A stretch of DNA of 64,000 bases. Origin: Chitinophagales bacterium. Its GTDB lineage: Bacteria > Bacteroidota > Bacteroidia > Chitinophagales > UBA10324. Every line of letters starts with the position of its first letter. Position 1 is the stretch's first letter. The notes beneath the pieces were generated by a model. The model did no database searches, was not told the origin of the DNA, and saw nothing but the letters and a program-made list of their open reading frames with translations. Shown here in pieces: positions 16,723 to 25,346 of this stretch. The translations under genes were made by a program, and so were the position numbers. The stretch is taken from assembly GCA_013816805.1 (NCBI GenBank), contig JACDDS010000016.1, forward strand, positions 36,047 to 100,046, in the 5' to 3' direction.

Positions 16723-18297
16723 ATGAAAGCTTCACAATCATTAAAAGTTATGCTGCTTGTTGCTGTTTTAGCCTTCACTGCATGTTCCTTTTATCTCAAT
16801 CCTGCCTTCAAGAAAACATACAGTTCTGTAAACCAATTATTATATTCTGATTCCGTAAAGCGGATTGTACTTAAAGCACATTGCCGCAACGGTTATGTAT
16901 ACGTATTCAACCAGCCGTGGAACACTACAGAAGATCGCACGCACTTGCTGGGAGAAGGCACCGTATTTAACGAGCGCCGTCAATTGGTGAACAGCGGAGC
17001 ACTCAATATGCCGGTTGATAGCATCGTATTGTTTGAGACAAATGCGCAGGTTAAATCCTTTGATAAAGGGATAAAAATTGCGCTGGGCATTCTAACGGCA
17101 TTTGATGTAGCTGGCCTGGCTTTTTGTCTCATCAACCCTAAAGCATGCTTTGGTTCTTGCCCTACCTTTTACTTACCCGGTGACAATGGTATTATGAGCG
17201 CGCGCGCGGAAGGATTTTCAAGCTCCATTCTTCCCTCCTGGGAACAGGCTGACCTCGATGAATTACACAATGATGAATTGCACACGCGAAACATTTCATT
17301 GCTAATGAAAAATGAAGCGCTTGAAACTCATGCTGTAAATTATGTTCATCTGATGGCGGTGAAGAGAGAGCCCGGTGAACAGATTTTTCACGATAACAAG
17401 AATAATTTTTTTGCCTGTAATCAGGAGCATGCCTCTGAGTATGCAATTGCCGGAGATTCAGATGTTACTGCATTAGTAAATGCATTTGATGGCAAAGAAT
17501 ATTTTTCAAAAACTGATTCTTTTGATTTGGGTAAGACGGAAGAAATGATTTTGAATTTCAAACGAAATAGTTTTCTGAAACATCAGGGATTAGTGATCAG
17601 CTTTCGTCAAACACTGGTTACAACGTTTCTTTTTTACTCAATGCTCGGTTACATGGGAAATGACGCTGGTGATATCCTGACTGATTTGGAATTGCATCCC
17701 GATCAACGGGTAAAAGCGAAGCACATTCAAGCGCGGCTTGGAAGCATTAATGCTTTTGTTTGGGATGATCTGAACCAGAGATGGATGGCTATGGATAGCG
17801 TGTTTGAAGTGGGTCCGATTGCACGTAACACCGTTATTCTTCCTATACCCCACAATCAATCAACCACTTCTAATCTCAAAATTAAGTTAGTAATGGCCAA
17901 AGGATACTGGAGAATTGATAACGTTTCAGTTACTCAAATCATCGGGCCACGCAGGCCGGAAGAACTTATCCCTCAAGCTGTTTTAAAAAATGGTGAGCTA
18001 GACGAGGTGGAGCGGGCATCTTTATTTTCCGATGATGAACAAAGAACGTGTTCACTGCCCGGAACCGTATTTGAGCTAAAGTACCAGTTGCCTGAGGTAC
18101 ACGACTATGCACTCTTCGTTCAAAGTAAAGGCTATTACCTGGAATGGATGCGCCCTACCTGGTGGAAAGAAAAAAATCTTTTAAAACTGAAGCGGATGAT
18201 AGATGGGGATGAAAAAACATGGCGCAACCTCGCTGTAGAGTACAAAGAGCATGAACCTCAGATGGAAGCAACTTTCTGGGGATCGAAAGTAATGTAA
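16723..18297 (+). CDS. Large lipoprotein of unknown function
   Basis: 524 residues. The leader ends LAFTAC, a good lipobox, with lipidation expected at about Cys21. A hydrophobic stretch (IKIALGILTAFDVAGLAF) lies near 125-142. It is followed by the distinctive CFGSCPTFYLPGD and AEGFSSSILPSWEQADLDEL. This 'CFGSCPTFY...AEGFS.SI' pattern looks like a conserved domain but I cannot name it. It ends 21 bases before another lipoprotein gene, so both are probably cotranscribed. A surface or periplasmic role is inferred from the lipobox only. Confidence 0.6.
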   Translation: MKASQSLKVMLLVAVLAFTACSFYLNPAFKKTYSSVNQLLYSDSVKRIVLKAHCRNGYVYVFNQPWNTTEDRTHLLGEGTVFNERRQLVNSGALNMPVDSIVLFETNAQVKSFDKGIKIALGILTAFDVAGLAFCLINPKACFGSCPTFYLPGDNGIMSARAEGFSSSILPSWEQADLDELHNDELHTRNISLLMKNEALETHAVNYVHLMAVKREPGEQIFHDNKNNFFACNQEHASEYAIAGDSDVTALVNAFDGKEYFSKTDSFDLGKTEEMILNFKRNSFLKHQGLVISFRQTLVTTFLFYSMLGYMGNDAGDILTDLELHPDQRVKAKHIQARLGSINAFVWDDLNQRWMAMDSVFEVGPIARNTVILPIPHNQSTTSNLKIKLVMAKGYWRIDNVSVTQIIGPRRPEELIPQAVLKNGELDEVERASLFSDDEQRTCSLPGTVFELKYQLPEVHDYALFVQSKGYYLEWMRPTWWKEKNLLKLKRMIDGDEKTWRNLAVEYKEHEPQMEATFWGSKVM

Positions 18298-18318
18298 ATA
18301 ATAAAAAAGAACGGTAGT

Positions 18319-18870
18319 ATGAAAATTAAACCGAAAGAAAAAGGCAGGAAAATATTGGCCCTAAAACGAACATTTGGTATTATCATGATTATATTCCTTT
18401 TTAATTCCTGCGGCACGCAAAAACAATTCTCGCTTTCAAAAACGAAACCTGCCATACTTCCTGAAAAAGTGACCGGAACGGTGGCTATTGTGTATCTGGA
18501 AAACAAAAAGAAACGTCCTTTGCGAGGGGAATTGATAGCGGTAACTAATCAGGAAATTATTCTTAATTGTGAGCAGGGATTAACGAAGATGCCTCTCGAT
18601 TCTTGTAGCCACATAAAGCTTTTAATTTCCAAGGCGGTAAATAACCGCAGTGCACTTACTGCATGGGCAGTAGCTTTACCCTTCACAACCGTTATACATG
18701 GCCTTATTTCGGCATATACTTTTCCGCTTAATGTTATTGTGGTTGTTCCAACAATTGTAGCAATAAACAGCAATTATAAGGCACTATACCCAGATCAAAT
18801 GAGTAAAGAAGTGCTGGCAATTTTTGCCCGGTTTCCGCAGGGGATGCCAGAAGGGTTTAAAATCAATTGA
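18319..18870 (+). CDS. Lipoprotein related to the local glycine-zipper family
   Basis: 183 residues. An extended N-terminus is followed by a hydrophobic leader ending in a lipobox (FLFNSC). Then comes a segment 'LRGELIAVTNQEIIL...MPLDSCSHIKLLI' whose layout matches the proteins at 30048 and 30649: 'surface strand, small loop, I.I..I..I'. Two hydrophobic segments (about 113-150) take the place of the glycine zipper. Function unknown. Confidence 0.5.
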   Translation: MKIKPKEKGRKILALKRTFGIIMIIFLFNSCGTQKQFSLSKTKPAILPEKVTGTVAIVYLENKKKRPLRGELIAVTNQEIILNCEQGLTKMPLDSCSHIKLLISKAVNNRSALTAWAVALPFTTVIHGLISAYTFPLNVIVVVPTIVAINSNYKALYPDQMSKEVLAIFARFPQGMPEGFKIN

Positions 18871-18905
18871 TTCAATAATGCACCATATAAAATCTATGTA
18901 AGAAT

Positions 18906-19160
18906 ATGGATCGCGATGTTATAAAAACCATTCTGCCGCTCCTCACCCGTGAGACTATTTTACATGTGCATAATGTAGTAGGAAGCGAGCCGGTATCCTT
19001 CGCCAAGCTGCGCCATGAGATGATTAAGCAAATGATAGAAGATGGATTAAAAGAGGAAATCCGCGACGAAGAGATTGCAAGAAAAGCAGGCGTATGCAAA
19101 AGAACCGTTGAAAGATATAAACGTAACCAACTGCTCCGCTTTAGAACCGCACTCTATTGA
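18906..19160 (+). CDS. Small helix-turn-helix protein
   Basis: 84 residues and mostly helical. The C-terminal part (DEEIARKAGVCKRTVERYKRN) is a clear helix-turn-helix, with the recognition helix near 66-75. The N-terminal helix has DRDVIKTILPLL. It has no effector domain and no signal peptide, so it is a cytoplasmic DNA-binding protein, perhaps a repressor of its neighbours. Confidence 0.6.
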   Translation: MDRDVIKTILPLLTRETILHVHNVVGSEPVSFAKLRHEMIKQMIEDGLKEEIRDEEIARKAGVCKRTVERYKRNQLLRFRTALY

Positions 19161-19272
19161 TTTTATAAAATGGTAGCGATGGTTGAAAAATTTGTATAAG
19201 ACTAAAATAGTTTAAGGTTAATCTGTTCCATTGACATTGAATAAAATTTACGATCAACTTAAAACTATTACT

Positions 19273-20928
19273 ATGAAAAAACAAGATATTACTCTTTTAG
19301 TCATGCTTCTCCACATGATTTTTATCTTGACTGCTGCTGCACAATGCACTGGCTGGGCCAATACTGCTTCAGGAGTGAACAGCAATACTGCATATGGCAT
19401 CACGCTCGATGAAGAAAATAATTCTTATGTAGCTGGTTATTACAATGGACCAACTACGTTCGGGAATATCACGCTCAATGATAATGGAATGTATGTTGTC
19501 AAGTATGATTCTCTCGGAAGCCAGCTTTGGGTGAAAGCTTTTCCCGGCTCCTTCTTCGGGTTTCCTGCATCTATCAATTATTCCAACGCGGCGTTGTTTT
19601 TTGTTACCACCTTCATAAGCAGTGCGACATTTGGAAATATCACACTCAACACTGCGGGGTATTATGGTATTGCTGTAGTGAAGCTGAATACCGATGGTGA
19701 TGTACTATGGGCAAAAACTTTTTCAGGCACCGCTACCTCTTTAGGTTATGGTATTTATAACACTTCTTCCGGAAAAGTTCTGATCACCGGAAAGTATAAA
19801 GGAACACTTACCATGGGCAGCTATACGCTTACCGGTTCTGCTGTTCTTAACGGTGAGTATAACATTTATATATCTGATTTGGATGATTCTTCAGGTGATG
19901 TGCTATGGGCTCAGAGTTCCGTTGTTCAGGCAAATTTTAATAATGGACGGGGTTATGCTATACGGACAGACATTCAGGGGAATATTGTTTTGTCGGGTTA
20001 CTATTCAAACATTTTACAGTTCGGAAATCAAACACTTAACAACTCGGGAGACTTATATGCCTACGCTCCCTATGTGGCCAAGTTTGACAGTAATGGAACG
20101 TGCCTGTGGATCAACGGTGGTATTGGTCCGGCAACATTTGATAATGTTTACGCGCTTACAACGGATTCGCTGAGTAATATTTATTTCGGCTGCCCCATTG
20201 ATACCACAACTATTTTTTCAGGGGAAACATTCCACCCTGAAAAAGGAAATTTTGTAATAGGGAAGTACAACTCTTCAGGTGCCTTATTATGGGCAAAACA
20301 ATGGGGTTCACATGTTACTGACTCAACTAGTCTGGTAACCGTACTTCACCTAAACCGTAATGGTACCTTAACAGCTTACGGCTGGGGAAGGAATGAAATG
20401 ATCTTTGATCAGGATACATTAACAAGTGTGGGGGGTGAGGATATTTTTTCTGCCAACTTTGATACCAATGGAAATTATCTTTCTTCATTCATTACGGGAG
20501 GAATTTATGGTGAATTTTTTCACGCCGCAGCTTTTGATGAATATGATCATGCTTATATTGCCGGCTCCTTCTTTGGTAACACTACTACGCTGGGTGATTT
20601 CAGTCTTCACGGGGAAGCTCCGGTAGATTCTAATTTTTTCGTCAACATATTTGTATGGAAGAATTGCCCGGCGGGAATAGGTACCACCGTTCAAACCGTA
20701 CAGGAAAACCAGATCACAGTTTTCCCAAATCCTTCAAATGGATTGTTTTTCATTGCCGGAGTTCACGAAGAAACCTACCTGATCCGCAATATTGAAGGGA
20801 CTGTTATATCTCAAGGGAAAATATCAGATCATGAGGCGATTGATCTTTCAGGTATTGCTTCAGGAATTTATTTGCTCAGTCTTATTGATAAAAATTTTAT
20901 GTATCAAACTAAGATTTTCATTCAATAA
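19273..20928 (+). CDS. Secreted SBBP-repeat protein with T9SS CTD
   Basis: 551 residues from the ATG at 19273; the open frame upstream starts at a TTG without a signal peptide. The leader (LVMLLHMIFILTAAAQC) is followed by repeats such as 'TFGNITLNxxGxYxVxVKLNxDGxxLWAKxF', the SBBP beta-propeller pattern seen in Bacteroidota surface proteins. A CTD starts VFPNPSNGLFFIAGV and ends KIFIQ. Probably a surface-attached propeller of unknown ligand. Confidence 0.75.
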   Translation: MKKQDITLLVMLLHMIFILTAAAQCTGWANTASGVNSNTAYGITLDEENNSYVAGYYNGPTTFGNITLNDNGMYVVKYDSLGSQLWVKAFPGSFFGFPASINYSNAALFFVTTFISSATFGNITLNTAGYYGIAVVKLNTDGDVLWAKTFSGTATSLGYGIYNTSSGKVLITGKYKGTLTMGSYTLTGSAVLNGEYNIYISDLDDSSGDVLWAQSSVVQANFNNGRGYAIRTDIQGNIVLSGYYSNILQFGNQTLNNSGDLYAYAPYVAKFDSNGTCLWINGGIGPATFDNVYALTTDSLSNIYFGCPIDTTTIFSGETFHPEKGNFVIGKYNSSGALLWAKQWGSHVTDSTSLVTVLHLNRNGTLTAYGWGRNEMIFDQDTLTSVGGEDIFSANFDTNGNYLSSFITGGIYGEFFHAAAFDEYDHAYIAGSFFGNTTTLGDFSLHGEAPVDSNFFVNIFVWKNCPAGIGTTVQTVQENQITVFPNPSNGLFFIAGVHEETYLIRNIEGTVISQGKISDHEAIDLSGIASGIYLLSLIDKNFMYQTKIFIQ

Positions 20929-21123
20929 AGGAAGTGCCTTTTGTATAAAAGTCCATTAAAACAGTTCAAGAGCTAAATAGGAATCCATTACAAACAAAAT
21001 CACTAATACAGAACACAATTGAAATAATAAAACAGAAATGTGAAGTCCCGATGCATTGGGGAAAATCAAAACAAATGATGAACAGGTAACTATTAATAAA
21101 CTCTAACTTAAAAATTTACCACA

Positions 21124-22575
21124 ATGCGGAAAACCTTAAATAAAAATGAAGAAGTGCCACAATGCTTATCAGGATCATGGGGAAAAAGGACAATGTTTTT
21201 TATCAACGTGGTGGTTCTTTTGCAAACTGCATACTGCCTGCTGCCAACTATTTCCTGGAGCCAAAAAATTGCAGGTGGCAGTGGCCATTCCCTTGCCGTT
21301 TGCACCGATAGCACAGGAAGGGCGTGGGGTTACAACGCCGATGGTGAATTAGGCGATGGAACCAACTTTAGCAGCCCCGTGCCTGTGCAGGTGAGCGCTC
21401 TCACAGCCATCGCAGCCATTTCAGGAGGAGGAAATCATTCCATTGCCTTGATAAATAATGGTACAGTATGGGCCTGGGGAGACAATGGGTGGGGTCAACT
21501 TGGAAATGGAACTAACAGCGATAGCAATGTCCCCGTACAGGTGAATTCCCTTACCGGCAGCACTGCCATTGCAGCAGGAGGGAATCACTCTTTAGCCCTG
21601 AAGAATGACAGCACCTTATGGACGTGGGGATACAACGGCTATGGTGAACTTGGAAATGGAACCAACTCTGACAGCAATATTCCGGTACAAGTGAGTTCTC
21701 TAACAGGCATCACAGCCATTGCGGGAGGATATACTCATTCGCTTGCCCTGAAGAATGACAGCACGGTATGGACCTGGGGGCAGAATAACTATGGTCAACT
21801 TGGAAATGGAACCAACACCGACAGTAATGTTCCCGTGCAAGTGAGCGGACTTACAGGCATCATTGCCATTGCTGGAGGTTGGGAGCATTCTCTTGCCCTG
21901 AAGAATGATGGCACGGCCTGGGCTTGGGGACACAATGGCCATGGTGAACTTGGAAATGGAACCAACACGGATACCAATATTCCCGTACAGGTGACTGGGC
22001 TCTCAGGCATCACCGCCATGTCAGGAGGACTGGATTATTCCCTGGCTCTTGAAAATGACGGCTCGGTACGGGCGTGGGGATACAATGTGTTTGGTGAACT
22101 TGGAAATGGAACCAACACCGATAGTAATGTTCCCGTGATAGTTGATTCTCTAACTGGCATCACCGCCATCGCAGGAGGAACTTATCATATCCTGGCCCTG
22201 AAAAATGATCAAACGGTTTGGGCGTGGGGCGGTAATGGCTCTGGTCAACTCGGAAACGGAACCTTCGGCACCGGTAGCAATTTGCCTGTACAGCTAACGG
22301 GATTGTGCCAGGTTTCAACATCAATAAATGAAATTACAGAAGCATTAATCATTTCAGTTTTTCCAAATCCATTTTCCGAATCATTCCAACTTCAAAATGA
22401 AAATGCAAAAGAAGCAACGCTGAAAATTTTTGATGTGGAAGGAAATCTTTTGGTGAATAGAAAACTAAACCATTCAGAAATAATTTCTCTTAGTGAAAAT
22501 TTTCCTTCAGGAATTTATTTGTTGCAATTGCAAACGGGTGATCAATGTTCCTCCATGAAAATTGTGAAATTATGA
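21124..22575 (+). CDS. RCC1-repeat protein with T9SS CTD
   Basis: 483 residues. The real start may be the ATG at 21193, because the signal peptide (MFFINVVVLLQTAYC..SWSQ) begins there. Seven RCC1 blades of exactly 50 residues follow ('GGxxHSLALKNDxTVWTWGxNxYGQLGNGTNxDSNVPVQVxxLTGI'), forming a seven-bladed propeller. The CTD starts VFPNPFSESFQL and ends KIVKL. RCC1 propellers bind proteins, but the partner here is unknown. The blades are so alike at the DNA level that slippage or gene conversion must be recent. Confidence 0.85.
   Translation: MRKTLNKNEEVPQCLSGSWGKRTMFFINVVVLLQTAYCLLPTISWSQKIAGGSGHSLAVCTDSTGRAWGYNADGELGDGTNFSSPVPVQVSALTAIAAISGGGNHSIALINNGTVWAWGDNGWGQLGNGTNSDSNVPVQVNSLTGSTAIAAGGNHSLALKNDSTLWTWGYNGYGELGNGTNSDSNIPVQVSSLTGITAIAGGYTHSLALKNDSTVWTWGQNNYGQLGNGTNTDSNVPVQVSGLTGIIAIAGGWEHSLALKNDGTAWAWGHNGHGELGNGTNTDTNIPVQVTGLSGITAMSGGLDYSLALENDGSVRAWGYNVFGELGNGTNTDSNVPVIVDSLTGITAIAGGTYHILALKNDQTVWAWGGNGSGQLGNGTFGTGSNLPVQLTGLCQVSTSINEITEALIISVFPNPFSESFQLQNENAKEATLKIFDVEGNLLVNRKLNHSEIISLSENFPSGIYLLQLQTGDQCSSMKIVKL
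21271..22310 (+). repeat. 150-bp tandem repeat encoding RCC1 blades
   Basis: Seven copies with a period of exactly 150 bases. The segment GGTxAACTTGGAAATGGAAC recurs at 21331 (diverged), 21481, 21631, 21781, 21931, 22081 and 22231 plus about 12 bases. The central five copies are nearly identical. Confidence 0.9.
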
Positions 22576-22720
22576 TCTGCAAGGAAATCTTTTAGTCATT
22601 GAAGAAATAAATCATTTCGAAGAGATCTTTTTAGGAAAAGACTTACCCGCCGGAGTTTATCTCTTGCAAATGATCACTGCTGAAAAAAATTCTTCTGTCA
22701 GGATTGTGAAAATAAATTAA
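22574..22720 (+). pseudogene. Leftover half of a T9SS CTD
   Basis: Starting out of frame at the stop codon of the RCC1 gene, this stretch encodes DLQGNLLVIEEINH, then LPAGVYLLQM and RIVKIN with stop. It is a second version of the end of the CTD just before it (DVEGNLLVNRKLNH, FPSGIYLLQL, KIVKL). It looks like the end of the previous CTD after a new CTD was added or duplicated. Confidence 0.7.
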
Positions 22721-22805
22721 TCATCGATGAGCTCAACACTGCGCTGAAAGGCCACTTTACAAATTTTTTGAGAGTGATGAGGATGAGTATTATGCCGGGC
22801 TACAG

Positions 22806-23279
22806 ATGGTGAATGGATGCTTGTTTAGAATATCAGAGAGGTTCTCGTTTATTCCGGATGGCAGGATAGGCGTTGCGCGTAATCTTTCTGCCAATCAATG
22901 GCTTGCCATCTGGTCAGTTAAATCAGTCGCCATCCAGAGTGATGGCAAAATAGTGGTAGCGGGATATAGTGGCAATGGCCTTGAAAGTGATTTTGCTGTA
23001 GCGCGGTATAATGTCGATAGTAGGGTTGGTATTGAAAATACTGTTGAGGAAAGTACCCTTAATATTTCTCCCAATCCTTTTGGCAATGAACTTTTAATAA
23101 AAGGCACTAAAGAAAAAGGTGAGATTATTATTTCTGATGTGTTGGGAAAAGAAATTCTACGGCAGAAAACCTTTTCTTTAGAAACAAAAATCAATACTGA
23201 AAAATTATTGCTAGGTTTTTATGTGCTAAATTATACGGAAGGAAATAAGACGGAGATTATGACCATCGTAAAATTCTAA
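22806..23279 (+). pseudogene. Truncated delta-60-repeat protein with CTD
   Basis: 157 residues with one delta-60 repeat (SVAIQSDGKIVVAGYSG) followed by a complete CTD (ISPNPFGNELLIKG...FYVLNYTEGN). The CTD is nearly the same as that of the full-length gene 21 bases downstream. There is no signal peptide and six repeats are missing, so the protein could not reach the T9SS. I read it as a gene remnant; the first 45 codons have no similarity to the family. Confidence 0.7.
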
Positions 23280-23299
23280 TAAGTACTAAAGAAATCAAA

Positions 23300-24823
23300 A
23301 TGAAAACTAAGATTTACACTTTTATTATCAGCGGTTGCCTAATTATGGCAACAACCTTTATAACCTGCGCACAGCCGGGCTCTTTAGACCTCACCTTTGG
23401 CTCCGGTGGAAAAGTAACTACGGATTTAGGTAGTTCTTATGACGTAGGCCATTCCGTCGCCATACAGAGCGACGGAAAAATATTAGTAGCGGGAAAGTTT
23501 GACAACGGTAACAACATAGATTTTTCTTTGGTACGCTACAACAGCGATGGCACATTGGATAATACTTTTTCGTCCGATGGAAAGGTTATAACAGATTTCG
23601 GAAGTAGCGATGATGATGGTTGGTCCGTTGCCATTCAGATTGATGGTAAAATTGTGGTGGCGGGTAGCCTGGAAAGCGATTTTGCTGTAGCACGCTTCAA
23701 CGACGATGGCAGTTTGGATAGCAGCTTTGACTCTGATGGAAAGGTGACTACTGCAATAAATGGTTATGGCTTTTCCGTCGCCATCCAGATTGATGGAAAA
23801 ATAGTGGTAGCTGGAACCGGTAACGGGGGTTTCGCTTTGGTACGCTACAACAGCGATGGAAGTTTGGATAATACCTTTGGCTCCGGTGGCATAGTAACTA
23901 CGGATTTCGGAAATTCTGATGATGAGGGCGCCTCAGTATCCATCCAGAGTGATGGCAAAATTGTGGTGGGCGGTTTCAGTGACAATGGCTCTGACTACGA
24001 TTTTGCTTTAGCTCGTTACAATAGTGATGGTAGCCTGGATAACAGTTTTGACTCTGATGGAAAAGTAACCACGGATTTCGGAAGTGTTGATGATTTGGGT
24101 AATTCAGTTGTCATTCAGAGCGATGGCAAAATTGTGGTCGCAGGACAGAGCTGCAATGGCTATACCTGTAATTTTGCTTTAGTTCGCTATAACGGCGATG
24201 GAAGTCTGGATAACAATTTTGACTCCGATGGAAAAGTACTTACTGAAATAGCCGGAGTCTCCGTGTGCACGTCAATCGCCATCCAGAAAGATGATAAAAT
24301 CGTCGTGGCGGGATATAATTCGGATTTCGCTCTCGGTGATTTTGCTTTGGCTCGCTACAACAACGACGGCAGTTTGGATAACACTTTTGATTCCGATGGT
24401 AAGGTAACAACAGATTTCTCAGGTAATGATGATATTGGTATGTCAGTCACTATCCAGAGCGATGGAAAATTAGTATTGGCGGGATATACTCTTGATGACA
24501 CTGATTATAATTTTGCCGTAGCGCGGTATAATGGCGGTAATCCAGTTGGCATTGCCGAAAATATTGCTGAGGAGAATACCATTGATATTTCTCCCAATCC
24601 TTTCAGCAATGAGTTATTAATAAAAGGCATCCCGCATACTACAGGACAGGTGCCAGAAAAAGGAGAGATTGTATTGTTTGATGTGACGGGAAAAGAAATT
24701 ATGAAAGAAAAAGTTTTTGATGCCGAAACAAAAATCAATACTGAAAAATTATTGCCGGGTTTTTATGTGCTAAATTATACGGAAGGAAATAAGAAGCAGA
24801 ATATAGCAGTTGTAAAATTTTGA
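23300..24823 (+). CDS. Delta-60-repeat protein with T9SS CTD
   Basis: 507 residues. The signal peptide (FIISGCLIMATTFITCAQ) is followed by seven delta-60 repeats of about 57 residues ('LDNTFDSDGKVTTDFG...SVAIQSDGKIVVAG...FALARYNxDGS'). The CTD starts ISPNPFSNELLIKG and ends IAVVKF. Seven repeats fit a seven-bladed propeller. Repeats 3 and 2 are shorter than the rest (about 50 residues). Extracellular, function unknown. Confidence 0.85.
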   Translation: MKTKIYTFIISGCLIMATTFITCAQPGSLDLTFGSGGKVTTDLGSSYDVGHSVAIQSDGKILVAGKFDNGNNIDFSLVRYNSDGTLDNTFSSDGKVITDFGSSDDDGWSVAIQIDGKIVVAGSLESDFAVARFNDDGSLDSSFDSDGKVTTAINGYGFSVAIQIDGKIVVAGTGNGGFALVRYNSDGSLDNTFGSGGIVTTDFGNSDDEGASVSIQSDGKIVVGGFSDNGSDYDFALARYNSDGSLDNSFDSDGKVTTDFGSVDDLGNSVVIQSDGKIVVAGQSCNGYTCNFALVRYNGDGSLDNNFDSDGKVLTEIAGVSVCTSIAIQKDDKIVVAGYNSDFALGDFALARYNNDGSLDNTFDSDGKVTTDFSGNDDIGMSVTIQSDGKLVLAGYTLDDTDYNFAVARYNGGNPVGIAENIAEENTIDISPNPFSNELLIKGIPHTTGQVPEKGEIVLFDVTGKEIMKEKVFDAETKINTEKLLPGFYVLNYTEGNKKQNIAVVKF

Positions 24824-24958
24824 TTCTTGCTGAAAGTCTGTTTTGGTTAGTTGAAATATTTCATTTGCAAAGGTTCAATTGCATGATCAGAGGATAGCGC
24901 TTCCGGAGAAGGATTTCTTTTTCATGTAAGTTCATTTTAGTTTAAGATAACGAGGTAT

Positions 24959-25218
24959 TTGTTCACTATTGATAATCGTATTACAATTGTCTTCATCCTG
25001 TTGATGATTGCAACAATTATTAGGGCGACAGCGGGATTCGTTGTTGGAACTTTAGTTGGAAGTATCTTTTTTCCATTGACCCGCTGGGTAATGCCGGTGC
25101 AGCAGCCGAGGCATTGCTTATATTATTCAGAACCGGCGTCACTGCAGGAAAACTTGAAGGACATCCTCTAGGGTCAGATAAGATGTATTCTTTCGAACGG
25201 CTTTCGGCGGATGAGTGA
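24959..25218 (+). pseudogene. Possible frameshifted glycine-zipper protein
   Basis: The first half reads TAGFVVGTLVGSIFFPL, a glycine-zipper helix, with no ATG at its start. From about 25080 the sensible reading moves to another frame: DPLGNAGAAAEALLILFRTG, then YSFERLSADE and stop. The end resembles FDLENLSARE of the protein at 30048. I read it as a decayed relative of that family. The rest of the 24824-25346 interval holds no gene that I can see. Confidence 0.4.
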
Positions 25219-25277
25219 TATAAACGCAATAAGCTTTGCGCTATAGAAATGAGCATAATAACCGCGAAAAATATTTC

Positions 25278-25300
25278 CGACAGCCTTCAAAAAATTGTCG
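25278..25300 (+). repeat. 23-bp flanking repeat, copy 1
   Basis: An imperfect palindrome running from CGACAG to TTGTCG with an A-rich centre. It recurs at 28155-28177 with 21 of 23 bases the same (two C/T changes), immediately after the receptor gene. Confidence 0.7.
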
Positions 25301-25346
25301 CAAAGCCTGTGATACTTTTAATGAACCTCGAATCTCCATTCCTATC

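Noticed and set aside
21271..22310. Possible CRISPR array
   Set aside because: The 150-base repeats encode RCC1 blades in frame. There are no short palindromic repeats with unique spacers.
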